A stretch of DNA of 64,000 nt from Hyphomicrobiales bacterium (GCA_003963405.1 RXIY01000064.1:90993-154992); one strand, 5' to 3'. Positions 1 to 8,903 are shown, counted from the stretch's first letter. Numbers and translations are program-made. Notes: generated by a model not told the origin, from the sequence alone.

Positions 1-216
1 CGATTCCTAAAGAGAACGGGCGGCGCGGAAAGCGCGAGCGCCCGGCGCCCCATCGGGGGCGGGCCGGGTCTCGTCGCCGCGAGATTTCGCGGCCGCCAAA
101 CTATTGGCAGACGCGCCCGCTTACAAGGCGGAAAGCGCCTGGATCGGCGGCATGCGACCGGCTGTCGCGATGGAAAGCCGGGCAACCCCCTCCCCAGCCT
201 CCCGGGGAGGCTGGGG
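1..216. other. non-coding segment downstream of rplA
   Basis: No convincing reading frame is seen. A perfect 11-bp inverted repeat lies at 192-202 and 206-216 with a 3-base loop, next to the rplA terminator. It is followed by an A-run, not a T-run, in the + direction, so it is not a + strand terminator. It may be a palindromic intergenic repeat or a reinforcing stem. Confidence 0.5.
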
Positions 217-248
217 GTAAAAAAAAGCCGGCGGTTTCCCGCCGGCTT
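217..248 (-). terminator. Rho-independent terminator of the secE-nusG-rplK-rplA operon
   Basis: On the minus strand a 10-bp perfect stem (225-234 with 239-248, loop TTTC) is followed at once by eight T residues (219-226 on the + strand are A). It lies 26 bases past the rplA stop, so the operon probably ends here and rplJL is transcribed separately. Confidence 0.9.
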
Positions 249-273
249 CAAATCTCAGCCTATATCAAAGCGC

Positions 274-978
274 TTACGCCGTGGTCGCGCCGAGCGAGCC
301 CACCTCGACCTTCACGCCCGGACCCTGGGTCGAGCTGATGGCGACGCGCTGGATGTAGGTGCCCTTGGCGCCCGCGGGCTTGGCCTTGGCGACGGCGTCG
401 ACGAAAGCCTTGATGTTCTCGACGAGCTTGCCATCGTCGAAGGAGGCCTTGCCGACCGTGCCCTGAATGATGCCGGCCTTCTCGACGCGGAACTCGACCG
501 CGCCGCCCTTCGAGGCCTTCACCGCGCCGGCGACGTCCATCGTCACCGTGCCGACCTTCGGGTTCGGCATCATGCCGCGCGGGCCGAGCACCTTGCCGAG
601 GCGGCCGACGAGCGGCATCATGTCCGGCGTGGCGATGCAGCGGTCGAACTCGATCGTGCCGCCCTGGACGATGTTGACCAGATCCTCGGCGCCCACGACG
701 TCGGCGCCCGCCGCCTTGGCCTCGTCCGCCTTGGCGCCGCGCGCGAAGACGCCGACGCGCAGGACGCGGCCGGTGCCGTTCGGCAGATTGACGACGCCGC
801 GCACCATCTGGTCCGCGTGCTTGGGGTCGACGCCGAGATTCATGGCGATCTCGACCGACTCGTCGAACTTGGCCGTGGCGCGGCTGCGCACGAGCTTGAC
901 CGCCTCGTCGATCGGATAGAGCTTGGTGCGCTCGATGCCCTCGCGGGCCTTCTTGATGCGTTTTCCGACATGCGCCAT
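274..978 (-). CDS. rplA: 50S ribosomal protein L1
   Basis: Encodes ribosomal protein L1 (234 residues, the usual bacterial length), which binds 23S rRNA at the mobile L1 stalk. The start [11 protein letters not shown] and the segment [20 protein letters not shown] around residues 125-145 are diagnostic of the family. The gene follows rplK by only 4 bases, the conserved L11-L1 order. In many bacteria L1 represses its own operon by binding the rplK-rplA leader; I did not identify that site here. A Rho-independent terminator follows the stop codon. Confidence 0.98.
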   Translation of the reverse strand: MAHVGKRIKKAREGIERTKLYPIDEAVKLVRSRATAKFDESVEIAMNLGVDPKHADQMVRGVVNLPNGTGRVLRVGVFARGAKADEAKAAGADVVGAEDLVNIVQGGTIEFDRCIATPDMMPLVGRLGKVLGPRGMMPNPKVGTVTMDVAGAVKASKGGAVEFRVEKAGIIQGTVGKASFDDGKLVENIKAFVDAVAKAKPAGAKGTYIQRVAISSTQGPGVKVEVGSLGATTA

Positions 979-982
979 GGTC

Positions 983-1429
983 TTACTCCACCACCTGGAG
1001 GCCCATCGCGCGGGCCGAGCCTTCGATCATCGACATTGCGGATTCGACGGACGCGCAGTTGAGATCGGGCATCTTCTTTTCCGCGATCTCGCGAATCTGC
1101 GCCTTCGTCACCTTGCCGACGACGTTACGGCCAGGGGTCTTGGAGCCGGAGGCCGGCTTCTTGCCGATCTTGAGGCCCACCGCCTTCTTGAGGAAGAAGG
1201 AGACCGGCGGCTGCTTCATCTCGAAGGTGAAGGAGCGGTCCTGATAGGCGGTGATGATGACGGGGATCGGCGTCCCCTTCTCCATCTGCGCCGTCTTGGC
1301 GTTGAACGCCTTGCAGAACTCCATGATGTTCAGGCCGCGCTGACCGAGCGCGGGACCAATCGGCGGCGACGGGTTCGCCGCGCCGGCCGGCACTTGCAGC
1401 TTTATGTAGCCGGCAATTTTCTTCGCCAT
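983..1429 (-). CDS. rplK: 50S ribosomal protein L11
   Basis: Encodes ribosomal protein L11 (148 residues), part of the GTPase-associated centre of the large subunit. The start [20 protein letters not shown], the [22 protein letters not shown] segment near residues 22-43 and the C-terminal [14 protein letters not shown] tail are family hallmarks. It is separated from nusG upstream by about 430 non-coding bases, unusually long for this operon, so rplK-rplA may have its own promoter there. It leads directly into rplA with a 4-base gap. Confidence 0.98.
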   Translation of the reverse strand: MAKKIAGYIKLQVPAGAANPSPPIGPALGQRGLNIMEFCKAFNAKTAQMEKGTPIPVIITAYQDRSFTFEMKQPPVSFFLKKAVGLKIGKKPASGSKTPGRNVVGKVTKAQIREIAEKKMPDLNCASVESAMSMIEGSARAMGLQVVE

Positions 1430-1857
1430 GTGCTTTCTCCAACGAATGACGGCGCGCGGCGCTTTACAAAGCGCCCGCTTCCGCCGGTTGCAGTCCGTGG
1501 TCCGATCCCGTTCTCCCCTGGCGTCAGGGCGGGTCCGCCACGTATGTCTTCCCGGACGGAAGGACCGTCCGGTGAAGCGCCGCTTTTAGGGGAAGGCGCG
1601 GGAAAGCGCAAGCGTGGAGAACGGACGTTCGCGACGCTCTCCGACGAGCGGGATTCGAAAGATCAGCCTCAATGCCGCTCTGGCGGAAACGGCGCACGCT
1701 GTTCGACGCGGCGCACGCGCTGCTCGCGTTCGCTCAGCAGCACGCTCATGGAGGCCCCAGCGCTCGCGGACTTCCTACGGCAAAGCTTTATGGCGTATCT
1801 TTGAGAGCTTGGGAGCAGAACGCGCGCCCCCTCCCAATCGAACGGCCCCGAACAGCC
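1430..1857. other. 428-base intergenic region between nusG and rplK
   Basis: No reading frame with coding character on either strand. In most relatives nusG and rplK are nearly adjacent, so this segment is expected to hold an rplK promoter and the rRNA-mimicking L1-binding leader. I see GC-rich potential stems but cannot assign the site by eye. Confidence 0.5.
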
Positions 1858-2388
1858 TCAAACCTTCTCGACCTGCCCGAATTCGAGATCCACGGGCGTC
1901 GGGCGGCCGAAGATCGAGACGGCGACCTTGAGGCGCGAGCGCGCTTCGTCCACTTCCTCGACGAGGCCGTTGAACGAGGCGAAGGGGCCATCGGAGACGC
2001 GCACCGTCTCGCCCACCTCGAAGCTGATCGTGGGCTTGGGGCGCTCGACGCCCTCGGCCACCTGCCCCTTGATGCGCATCGCCTCTTCTTCGGAGATGGG
2101 CATGGGCTTGTTGTCGGCGCCGAGGAAGCCAGTGACCTTGGGCGTGTTCTTGATCAGCGAGAAGACAGGATCGGTCAGATTGCACTTCACCAGCACATAG
2201 CCGGGAAAGAACTTGCGCTCCGTCGAAACCTTCCGCCCGCGACGCACTTCGACGACCTGCTCGGTCGGCACCAGAATTTCCTCGAAAGCCTCGGTCAGGC
2301 CCCGCTGCGCGGCGCCCTCGCGGATCGCTTCCGCGACCTTCTTTTCGAAGTTGGAATAGGCGTGGACGATGTACCAGCGCATGCTCAT
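1858..2388 (-). CDS. nusG: transcription termination/antitermination factor NusG
   Basis: NusG binds RNA polymerase, suppresses pausing, and couples it to Rho or the ribosome. From the start chosen ([19 protein letters not shown]) the protein has 176 residues, the normal bacterial length. It has an N-terminal NGN domain and a C-terminal KOW domain ([19 protein letters not shown] from about residue 125). The frame stays open far upstream, but those codons are non-coding in character; the internal ATG at 2382 is an equally good start. It lies 29 bases downstream of secE, as in nearly all bacteria. Confidence 0.96.
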   Translation of the reverse strand: MSMRWYIVHAYSNFEKKVAEAIREGAAQRGLTEAFEEILVPTEQVVEVRRGRKVSTERKFFPGYVLVKCNLTDPVFSLIKNTPKVTGFLGADNKPMPISEEEAMRIKGQVAEGVERPKPTISFEVGETVRVSDGPFASFNGLVEEVDEARSRLKVAVSIFGRPTPVDLEFGQVEKV

Positions 2389-2417
2389 GAGGGCGCGTCC
2401 GGCTCCGTGAATGAAAA

Positions 2418-2609
2418 TTACTGGCCGACGCGCAACAGCAGGCCGACGAGGAAGCGCAGCGCCGAATCGACGACGACGAAGAACAGGCTCGCAAACAGCA
2501 CCATGAGGATCACGAGGCCGGTCGTGATCATCGTTTCGCGGCGCGTGGGCCAGGTCACCTTGTTCGCCTCGGCGCGAACTTCCTGGAGGAAGGTAAAGGG
2601 ATTGACCAT
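2418..2609 (-). CDS. secE: preprotein translocase subunit SecE
   Basis: SecE is the small essential subunit that clamps SecY in the SecYEG translocon of the inner membrane. The 63-residue protein has the short alphaproteobacterial form: an amphipathic N-terminus with the conserved [13 protein letters not shown] motif (residues 14-26) followed by one membrane span. It is first in the leftward operon with nusG, rplK and rplA. No tRNA-Trp or tuf gene precedes it in the 244 bases upstream. Confidence 0.96.
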   Translation of the reverse strand: MVNPFTFLQEVRAEANKVTWPTRRETMITTGLVILMVLFASLFFVVVDSALRFLVGLLLRVGQ

Positions 2610-2853
2610 TTGCTTGTCCGGTTCTTCTTGTGCCGCCGTCCGCGAGGGACGCGCGCCGTAAAACAGTCGCGGCGCGGAGCCTTCCGGCCGCGCGCCACGT
2701 TTGGGTCCTTATAGCGGCTTCAGCCGCGCCCGCCAAGTGGGGAAATGCGAAGAGGCAAATTGCAAAGGCCGGCCGCGCGCCCGCGCGCCATTGCCGCGCC
2801 CGGCCCGCGATCTTATGACCGCCGGGCCCCTCGTTTTCGATCTGGAGGAAGAC

Positions 2854-3189
2854 ATGCGCCTTTTGGGCCTTCTCGCCGCCGGCCTGGCCGCAACCGCCCT
2901 CGCCGCCTGCAACGCGCCGCGCCAGACGCGGCCCGTGATCGACCCGCCCGGCCCGCCTCGGCCGTCGAGCCCGGAGCGCCCGGAAGGCGCCGGCTGCGCC
3001 GGCCCGGTTTCGCGCTATCGGTCGGTGATCGAGAACGATCTCTCCATGGGCCATGTCGACCCCGGCGTCTATCGCCAGATTCAAGGCGAAATTTCCGAGG
3101 CCGCCGCGGCCTGCGCGGCGGGGCAGGACGGCAAGGCGGCCGCGCTGCTGCGCGCCTCGAAAGTCCGCCATGGCTATCCCGGCGGCTAG
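2854..3189 (+). CDS. small lipoprotein of unknown function
   Basis: The start at 2854 is chosen because GGAGGA lies 5 bases upstream and the first residues form a lipoprotein signal ([19 protein letters not shown], lipobox Cys at residue 19). The mature part (total 111 residues) is proline-rich at first and then holds a short helical segment with [17 protein letters not shown] do not recognise the family. It is divergent from secE and stands alone before the iron-uptake genes. Confidence 0.7.
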   Translation: MRLLGLLAAGLAATALAACNAPRQTRPVIDPPGPPRPSSPERPEGAGCAGPVSRYRSVIENDLSMGHVDPGVYRQIQGEISEAAAACAAGQDGKAAALLRASKVRHGYPGG

Positions 3190-3335
3190 CATCCAACGCG
3201 CCGGGACGCTGAGACGGCGGCGCGACAAGGCGCCGCTCGTCAATCTGGAAACAATCCAGACTTCCCCCTTTGACGCTCGCGGCGCCGGCGCCTACGTTGC
3301 CTTGCACAGGCGTCAAGCTGGAAAAAGAGACAGGC

Positions 3336-3656
3336 ATGAACAGGCGAGCGGCGGTTTTCGTTTTCGCGATGTGTTTTTCGGGCGCCGCGGCGGCCGAGAG
3401 CTACACGCTCACGATCAAGGATCACAAATTCGATCCCGCCGAACTGAAAATTCCCGCGGACAAGGCGGCGACGCTCGTCGTCAGGAATCTCGACGGGACG
3501 CCCGAAGAATTCGAGTCGAAGCCGCTGCGCATCGAGAAGGTGGTCCCGGCCAATAGCGAGGCGACCTTTCAGCTGCGCGCCCTGAAGCCGGGGCGCTATA
3601 AATTCTTTGGCGAATTCCACGAGGACAGCGCCAAGGGCGAATTGGTCGTGGAATAA
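3336..3656 (+). CDS. periplasmic cupredoxin-fold protein, partner of FTR1 permease
   Basis: A 106-residue exported protein: signal peptide about residues 1-20, then a single small cupredoxin-like beta domain (TLTIKDHKFDPAELKIPADK). The same fold forms part of EfeO-type and P19-type periplasmic iron-uptake proteins. Its stop overlaps the start of the following FTR1-family permease (TAATG, 3654-3658), so the two are translationally coupled. Inferred role: periplasmic metal binding or Fe(II) oxidation support for the permease. It lacks the M75 peptidase-like domain of full EfeO. Start chosen at the ATG opening the signal peptide. Confidence 0.8.
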   Translation: MNRRAAVFVFAMCFSGAAAAESYTLTIKDHKFDPAELKIPADKAATLVVRNLDGTPEEFESKPLRIEKVVPANSEATFQLRALKPGRYKFFGEFHEDSAKGELVVE

Positions 3657-4486
3657 TGCTCGGCGCGCTCATCATCGTCTTTCGCGAGGCCATCGAGGCA
3701 GGCCTCATCATTGGCATCGTCGCGGCGGTGACGCGCGGCGTGCCGGGCGCGCGCGGCTTCATCGCCGGCGGCGTGGGCGGCGGCGTTCTCGGGGCGCTGG
3801 TCGTCGCGGCCTTTGCGGAAGAGCTGTCGCGCGCCTTCGCGGGCAGCGGGCAGGAACTCTTCAACGCGGCGGTGCTGATGATCGCCGTTGTCATGCTCGC
3901 CTGGCACAATATCTGGATGGCGCGCCATGGCCGCGAGCTGGCGCAGGAACTCTCCGATGTGGGGCGGGCGGTGGCGCGCGGCGACCGCACGCTGTTCGCC
4001 CTCGCCACGGTCGTCGGCCTCGCCGTGCTGCGCGAAGGGTCGGAAGTGGCGCTGTTTCTCTATGGCGTGCTGGCCTCCGGCGAGTCGGCGGGCAGCGTGC
4101 TGATCGGCGGCGTGGCGGGACTCGCCCTCGGCGCCGCCACAAGCGTCGCGACCTTCTTCGGCCTCGTTTCCATTCCGCCGCGACGGCTCTTCGCCGTCAC
4201 GACCGCGCTCATCACCCTGCTCGCGGCCGGTCTGGCGGCGCAGGCCATGGCGTTCCTCCAGCAGGCGGGAGCCGTCACGGCGCTGTCCGATACGCTGTGG
4301 GACACGTCCTGGATTTTGTCGGACAAGAGCATCCCCGGCCGTGTGCTGCATACGCTCATCGGCTACGCCGACCAGCCGTCGCAGATGCAGGTCGTGGTCT
4401 ATGCTCTCACTATCGTCGCCATCGTCGCCGCGACGAGGCTTACGGCGCCGGCCGCGCCCGCGCCGGCGCGGGCGCCGGCGGAATGA
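3656..4486 (+). CDS. FTR1-family high-affinity iron permease
   Basis: An inner-membrane iron transporter of the FTR1/EfeU family (276 residues, about seven predicted spans). Both REXXE signatures are present: FREAIEAGLIIG near residues 8-19 and LREGSEVALFL near 122-132. These glutamates bind iron in yeast Ftr1p. It is coupled to the upstream cupredoxin gene by a TAATG overlap. No EfeB-type peroxidase or full EfeO is nearby. The 3' end overlaps the convergent DUF1259 gene by 47 bases. Confidence 0.9.
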   Translation: MLGALIIVFREAIEAGLIIGIVAAVTRGVPGARGFIAGGVGGGVLGALVVAAFAEELSRAFAGSGQELFNAAVLMIAVVMLAWHNIWMARHGRELAQELSDVGRAVARGDRTLFALATVVGLAVLREGSEVALFLYGVLASGESAGSVLIGGVAGLALGAATSVATFFGLVSIPPRRLFAVTTALITLLAAGLAAQAMAFLQQAGAVTALSDTLWDTSWILSDKSIPGRVLHTLIGYADQPSQMQVVVYALTIVAIVAATRLTAPAAPAPARAPAE

Positions 4487-5360
4487 ACGCGGCGTCGGCG
4501 CCGAGAACCTCGAGGCCGCGCCGCAGCGCATAGGCGAGCTGGACGGCGTCATCGAGCGCCCACACATGCACGAAGAACAGCCGGGGCTGGTCGTCCGGCA
4601 TATGGTCGCACAGGGCCACGACCTCGACGCCGCCCGATTGCAGCGCCTCGATCAGAGCCGCAATCTCACCGGGGAGCGCCGCGAATTCGCCGGCGACGGC
4701 GGCCCTCCCGTCTCCGAGCAGCTGGAAGTTCAGCGCCGTGGCGATCCCCATCGCCGGCGGCGCCGGAACGCCGCTCGCGCGTACGCCTTCGGCGCGCGGA
4801 ATGACGAAGCGCCAGGCGCCCAGCGCCATCCGTCCCTTTGCGCCGAGGGCGAGCTCGATTTGCGCAAGCTCCTGCGGCGCGAGTTCGGGCGAGGTCGGCG
4901 CGGGCGGGTCGGGGTCTCGCGCCTTGCTCCGGGCCACGTCGCGCAGCGCCTGCGCCATTTCGGCCGGATCGCCGTAGCCGGACACATGCAGATGCGCAGG
5001 CGCGGGGCGCGCGCGGAGCATATGGCTATGCGCGCCAGAAACACGCACGCCTTTGGCGACGAGCGTCTCGAGGGCGCGAGGCGCCTCGGACTGCGCGACA
5101 ACGAGATCGCCGCGCATCATGGCGTAGGGACCGACCTGGAGAAAGGCGGCCCAGCCGGCGCCCGCGAGGCCTGGCGCCAGCGTGACGCCGTCGAGCGCAA
5201 CTTGCAGATCGGGCCGCGGCAGATCGTATCGGTGGACCGTTCCAATCACGGCGCCCTCCCGGCCTATCGCCGCATCGACCCGTGACCAGTCGATGTCCGC
5301 TCGCGCCGGCGCGCACACCAGCGCCCCAGACAGCGCGAGCATGGACAAGGCTTTGTGCAT
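4440..5360 (-). CDS. DUF1259 (LpqO-like) exported protein
   Basis: A 306-residue secreted protein with signal peptide (cleavage near residue 22, PARA-D). It shows two diverged copies of the DUF1259 module: residues about 23-145 with VSGAHSHML and ARPAPAHLHVSGYGD, then about 160-290 with VVALCDHMPDDQPRLFFVHVW. The histidine-rich pairs suggest a metal- or small-ligand-binding fold, but the function of the family is unknown to me. The C-terminus is a Pro-Ala tail that overlaps the FTR1 gene end on the other strand. The start at 5360 opens the signal peptide; the longer frame is not needed. Confidence 0.8.
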   Translation of the reverse strand: MHKALSMLALSGALVCAPARADIDWSRVDAAIGREGAVIGTVHRYDLPRPDLQVALDGVTLAPGLAGAGWAAFLQVGPYAMMRGDLVVAQSEAPRALETLVAKGVRVSGAHSHMLRARPAPAHLHVSGYGDPAEMAQALRDVARSKARDPDPPAPTSPELAPQELAQIELALGAKGRMALGAWRFVIPRAEGVRASGVPAPPAMGIATALNFQLLGDGRAAVAGEFAALPGEIAALIEALQSGGVEVVALCDHMPDDQPRLFFVHVWALDDAVQLAYALRRGLEVLGADAAFIPPAPAPARARPAP

Positions 5361-5466
5361 GGACCTCCCCCGCCGGCGGTTTCGAGTGGCGTCCGCCACA
5401 GATGGCGCGGGCGGCGACGGGGAACAGGCCGCGCCGAGACGCGCGGCGGCGCAAGGGCGCGAAGCC

Positions 5467-5892
5467 TCAGTCTCGCGCGATGATGTTGATCTTCTTGATC
5501 ACCCGCTCGGGCTCGGGCCGGACGAGATCGACCGAGAGCAGGCCGTTGACGAGATCGGCGCCCAGAACCTGCATGCCGTCGGCGAGCAGGAAGGCGCGCT
5601 GGAACTGCCGCGCGGCGATGCCGCGGTGGAGGAAATGCCGCTCGCGCTCCTCGACCTGCCGGCCACGGATGACGAGCTGGTTTTCCTCGAGCGACACATC
5701 GAGCTGGTCGCGCGTGAAGCCGGCGACGGCCAGGGTGATGCGCAGCCGCTCGGGCTCGTTCTCGGTGCGCGGAAGCCGCTCGATATTGTAGGGCGGATAG
5801 CCATCCGTGCCGCTGCGCGTCACCCGGTCGAGGGCGCGTTCGATTTCGTCGAAACCGAGGAGGAACGGAGAGTTGAGCGGGGGACGCGACAT
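5467..5892 (-). CDS. Hsp20/alpha-crystallin small heat-shock protein
   Basis: A small heat-shock protein (141 residues) of the bacterial class A/IbpA type that holds unfolding proteins in the cytoplasm. It starts MSRPPLNSPFLLGFDEIER and has the alpha-crystallin domain at about 35-130 with LRITLAVAGFTRDQLDVSLEE and the GIAARQFQRAFLLADG core strand. The C-terminal tail KKINI contains the I-X-I type oligomerisation motif. It is monocistronic. I looked for a ROSE-type RNA thermometer upstream and could not establish one. Confidence 0.93.
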   Translation of the reverse strand: MSRPPLNSPFLLGFDEIERALDRVTRSGTDGYPPYNIERLPRTENEPERLRITLAVAGFTRDQLDVSLEENQLVIRGRQVEERERHFLHRGIAARQFQRAFLLADGMQVLGADLVNGLLSVDLVRPEPERVIKKINIIARD

Positions 5893-6089
5893 TGTCTGAA
5901 GCCCTTCTGGCGCCTCTATCTTCGCCGTGACCCGTCTGGCGTCCGGCAGTCAATTTATGGCCGAGCGCGCAGGCGCGATCAAGCGGGGCGTCGTCGCCGC
6001 ATGCGCGCAGCCTCGCGTCCTTGGCCATTGACGCAGGCGCCGCGCGCCCCCATCTGCGGGACACTCTTAGCCAAGGAACAGGCGCTCCC

Positions 6090-6482
6090 ATGCCTCCTGT
6101 CACGCTGCGGCTGGCGCTCGCGCCAATCGCTCTCGCGCCCTTCGCCGCGCATGCCGAGGAAACGCCCGCGATCGTCGCGCCCGAGCCCGACCGCTTCACC
6201 CTCCAGCCCGTGGACGGCGGTTTTTTGCGGATGAACCGCGAAACCGGCGCGGTCTCCTGGTGCTCGGCCAAGGACGGCGTCGCCGTCTGCCGGATCGGGG
6301 CCGACGAGCGGGCGACGCTCGAAGCGGAGATCGAGCGCCTGAGCGCCGAGAACGCCAGACTGAAAACCGAGGCGGCGAAAGGGCTGGCGCCCGGCGAGCA
6401 GGAATTCGAGCGGGCGCTCTCCTTTACCGAGCGCTTCCTGCGACGCATACTCAGACTGTTCAAGGAAGAAGCGCCGAATTGA
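6090..6482 (+). CDS. secreted hypothetical protein with coiled-coil segment
   Basis: The start at 6090 gives a signal peptide (MPPVTLRLALAPIALAPFAA, cleavage near AHA-EE) and a 130-residue protein. The mature part has a short domain with RFTLQPVDGGFLRMNRETG and two cysteines (VSWCSAKDGVAVCR). A leucine/glutamate-rich coiled coil at about 75-100 follows, then a basic amphipathic tail. Similar proteins are common in Hyphomicrobiales without assigned function. It is upstream of two further small genes on the same strand. Confidence 0.75.
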   Translation: MPPVTLRLALAPIALAPFAAHAEETPAIVAPEPDRFTLQPVDGGFLRMNRETGAVSWCSAKDGVAVCRIGADERATLEAEIERLSAENARLKTEAAKGLAPGEQEFERALSFTERFLRRILRLFKEEAPN

Positions 6483-6608
6483 CGAAAAGGCCTTCTCGGC
6501 ATGACGGACGACGGACCCTTCGCCAATTGGCCGCATCTCGACAAGCCCGCGCGCCCGGCGCGGCACCTTGCTTTTCTCCCCGACCCAACCGAAACGGAAC
6601 CGCAATCC

Positions 6609-6887
6609 ATGGCGTCGAAGAACGCGATCGAAAATTTTCTCGGCGGCTCGCCGATCAACGTCGCCGTGCGCCTTTTTTTCATCTCTCTCGTCGTCGGCGC
6701 GCTGCTGATGTGGCTGGAGTTGCGGCCGATCGACATTCTGCGCGGCGTGCAGGCCTTCTTCGACCGAATCTATCACCTGGGCTTCGGCGCCGTGCGGGAG
6801 CTTGTCAGCTATGTGCTGGCGGGCGCCGTTTTCGTCGTGCCGGCCTGGCTCGTCTTGCGGCTGATGAGCGTGGGCGGCCGGAGATGA
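6609..6887 (+). CDS. small two-span membrane protein, DUF6460-like
   Basis: A 92-residue protein with two hydrophobic segments (about 18-37 and 63-85) separated by LRPIDILRGVQAFFDRIYHLG. It resembles the short Hyphomicrobiales family that I recall as DUF6460; the assignment is from memory of the pattern. The frame is open from 6501 with an alternative ATG there, but the MASKNAIENFLGG start fits the family better. Its stop overlaps the next start as ATGA (6884-6887). Confidence 0.6.
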   Translation: MASKNAIENFLGGSPINVAVRLFFISLVVGALLMWLELRPIDILRGVQAFFDRIYHLGFGAVRELVSYVLAGAVFVVPAWLVLRLMSVGGRR

Positions 6888-7192
6888 GGCGTGCGCTTCT
6901 TCTCCTTGCCGGGTTCATCGCGTCGTTTGGCGCGGCGCCAGCTCAGGCGGCGAGCGACGACGCCTGGCGGGAGTTTCGCGCGAGCGTCCGGAAGAGTTGC
7001 GAAGCGGCTGTGGCCGGCCGGCTCGATCGCGCAACGATCGAGGTCGATCCCTTCGGCAGCGAGACTTACGGCGTCGCGCTCGCCAAAGGCGTGTCGAGGG
7101 ACGCAAAAGCGCCGCGCGTCATCGTTTGCATCTACGACAAGCGTTCGAAGCGGGCGGAGGCGAGCGGCGAATTTGCGCCCGGATCTCAGTAG
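6884..7192 (+). CDS. small secreted protein of unknown function
   Basis: A 102-residue exported protein with a clear signal peptide (MRRALLLLAGFIASFGAAPAQA) and a compact mature domain with two cysteines (KSCEAAVAG and VIVCIYDK), likely disulphide-bonded. The start codon overlaps the stop of the preceding membrane-protein gene (ATGA), so the two are co-translated. The last 7 bases overlap the convergent extensin-like gene. Family not recognised. Confidence 0.72.
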   Translation: MRRALLLLAGFIASFGAAPAQAASDDAWREFRASVRKSCEAAVAGRLDRATIEVDPFGSETYGVALAKGVSRDAKAPRVIVCIYDKRSKRAEASGEFAPGSQ

Positions 7193-8082
7193 CGCTTGCG
7201 GATCGACGAGGTCAGATCGGGGTCGCCCGCCGCCGGATCGTCCCGACGCGGCGGCAGCGGCGCCTCGGGCGCGGCGAGCGGGCCGAAGCCGTCGCCGCCG
7301 TCGAAGGCGGCGCGCGGCGGCCGGCCGGTCGTGTCATTGTCGGTCTCCTCGCCGGCGGCGGGCCGCGCATTGCGCATGGCGATCAGCGGGGACTCTTCTG
7401 GCGGCGGCGGGGTCTCTTGCGGGGCGGGCTTGCAGATCGAGCGGCCCGACCTTCCGTGCATGGCGAGATCGACGTGTATATGATTGTAATGGAAGGCGTT
7501 CGAGCCCGGCGACAGCACGGTGGTGAAATGGTCGCACGAACCTCGATGCACATCCATCAGAAAGGCGCGCGTCTGCTCGTCGCCGCGCCACCAGTCCCGC
7601 ACGAGCGTGATCTGACGCCCGTCCTCCAGCACGAAGCCGCCGATGTCGAGCGCATTGCCGAAGGCGTGTTCGGACAGCTGCGCGCCGCTTTGGTTGTTCA
7701 TGCCCCGGCAGGCGTAGGAGCCCATTGAATCAATGCGCGCCACGCGGGCGCCGAGCCGCGCCTGCGCGGCCGGCTGGACGGTGTCGGCGAGCCATTGGTC
7801 GAGCTCGGCGACCATGGAGCAGTCGAGCGTGGCGGTCGCGTTGAAAGCCACCGCGCCGCCCTGAAGCGCCGTCACCTTGAACGGCTTCGTGAGGCCGCAG
7901 ACGCCCGGACCCTCGACCTCGCTCGCAAGCGCGATGAAGTCGGACGGCTGCACGCGTCTTTGCGCGATGCAGGCGTTTTCAGCCTGCGTGCGCCAGGCGG
8001 GCCGCTGCGGGCGGAACGGCCCGGCGCACCCCGCGAGCGTCGCGGCGGCGGAAAGGAAGAGGAGCGTGGCGCGGCGGACCAT
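7186..8082 (-). CDS. extensin-like C-terminal domain lipoprotein
   Basis: A 298-residue lipoprotein (lipobox AGCAG at about 17-21) with the 'Extensin-like_C' domain common in alphaproteobacteria. The domain spans about 35-235 and includes VCGLTKPFKVTAL, YACRGMNNQSGAQLSEHAFGNALDI and NAFHYNHIHVDLA. The SEHAFGNALDI plus HIHVDL pattern matches D-alanyl-D-alanine metallopeptidase-like (VanY/LAS fold) zinc ligands, so a cell-wall hydrolase role is plausible but inferred. The C-terminal 60 residues are Pro/Ala/Asp-rich and probably disordered. Confidence 0.85.
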   Translation of the reverse strand: MVRRATLLFLSAAATLAGCAGPFRPQRPAWRTQAENACIAQRRVQPSDFIALASEVEGPGVCGLTKPFKVTALQGGAVAFNATATLDCSMVAELDQWLADTVQPAAQARLGARVARIDSMGSYACRGMNNQSGAQLSEHAFGNALDIGGFVLEDGRQITLVRDWWRGDEQTRAFLMDVHRGSCDHFTTVLSPGSNAFHYNHIHVDLAMHGRSGRSICKPAPQETPPPPEESPLIAMRNARPAAGEETDNDTTGRPPRAAFDGGDGFGPLAAPEAPLPPRRDDPAAGDPDLTSSIRKRY

Positions 8083-8166
8083 GCCGCGAGGGTGGCGGAC
8101 GCTTGGTTAAGCGAGCGTCGAAAAGTTTAGTTAACCCGCGAAATATCAGCCGCCTGTCGGAGACAG

Positions 8167-8194
8167 AAAAAACGGCCGGCGCTTCCGCCGGCCG
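8167..8194 (-). terminator. Rho-independent terminator of the DUF2852 gene
   Basis: A perfect 8-bp GC stem (8173-8180 with 8187-8194, loop of 6) is followed on the minus strand by six T residues. It lies 20 bases past the stop of the leftward DUF2852 gene. Confidence 0.88.
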
Positions 8195-8214
8195 CAAAAG
8201 GGGAGAAGGGAAGC

Positions 8215-8685
8215 TTACCGCCCCGCGCCGCCCTTGCGGGCGCGCATGAAGGAATCGAATTCCTCGCGGTCGCGCGCGCGGCGCAGCTCGGAGATATGTT
8301 CGGCGAAGTCGCGCTCCGCCTCGGCGAGCTTGCGGCGCTCCTCCTCCAGACGGGCGAGCTCGCCCTCGCGCCATTCGTCGAAGGCGACATTGCCGGTCGA
8401 GCGCATGAAGGACGGACCCGCCCAGCCGCCGCTCGCGGCCTCGCGCGAGACGTCGTCGAAGGCCGCCCTGACCTTGGCCCCCTGCTCGGCCGCGAAGGAG
8501 AAGAGGTCGCCCCGATAGCCGAAGCTCCGGCCCCACAGCTTCATGAACAGCAGGGCGAGCCCGATCGGCCAGAAGATGAAGAAGCCGAGAACGATGGCCG
8601 CGACTTCGAACGGCCTCCAATGCGCGCACCCTCCCTGACGGCCCCAGGGCGAGGCGGACATTCGGGAATCATGATCGCAGCTCAT
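8215..8685 (-). CDS. DUF2852 family membrane protein
   Basis: A 156-residue protein with one N-terminal membrane segment (about 28-48, VAAIVLGFFIFWPIGLALLFMK) and a long charged, helical C-terminal half (LARLEEERRKLAEAERDFAEHISELRRA), predicted cytoplasmic coiled coil. The pattern matches DUF2852, an alphaproteobacterial family of unknown function. A terminator follows. The divergent SHMT-like gene begins about 220 bases upstream, with an AT-rich inverted repeat between them. Confidence 0.82.
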   Translation of the reverse strand: MSCDHDSRMSASPWGRQGGCAHWRPFEVAAIVLGFFIFWPIGLALLFMKLWGRSFGYRGDLFSFAAEQGAKVRAAFDDVSREAASGGWAGPSFMRSTGNVAFDEWREGELARLEEERRKLAEAERDFAEHISELRRARDREEFDSFMRARKGGAGR

Positions 8686-8731
8686 ATGTGGCTCCAGTCT
8701 GATGCTCGGCCCGTCGAGCGCGCCGATGTGA

Positions 8732-8750
8732 ATGTTATAGATATTAACAT
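8732..8750. promoter_or_regulatory. AT-rich inverted repeat between divergent genes
   Basis: ATGTTA-N7-TAACAT, a perfect 6-bp inverted repeat in an otherwise GC-rich gap between the DUF2852 gene (leftward) and the SHMT-like gene (rightward). Its position suits an operator or divergent promoter element. No regulator is identified; this is inference from symmetry, composition and place only. Confidence 0.4.
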
Positions 8751-8903
8751 AGACTTCCGCAAGGCGCGGAGCTCATGCGCGCCCGCCGTCCGGCCGCGCC
8801 GCATGTCTCGCCGGATGGTCTCGTTTGCGAAGTCGATTTGCGAAGACGCGCGCGAGCCGGCACAGTCTCCTTTCGACAGTGGAGCCGCGAGATTCGAAAC
8901 GCG

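Noticed and set aside
192..216. Perfect inverted repeat followed by A-run, considered as a + strand terminator
   Set aside because: A + strand terminator needs T after the stem. The A-run belongs to the adjacent minus-strand rplA terminator.
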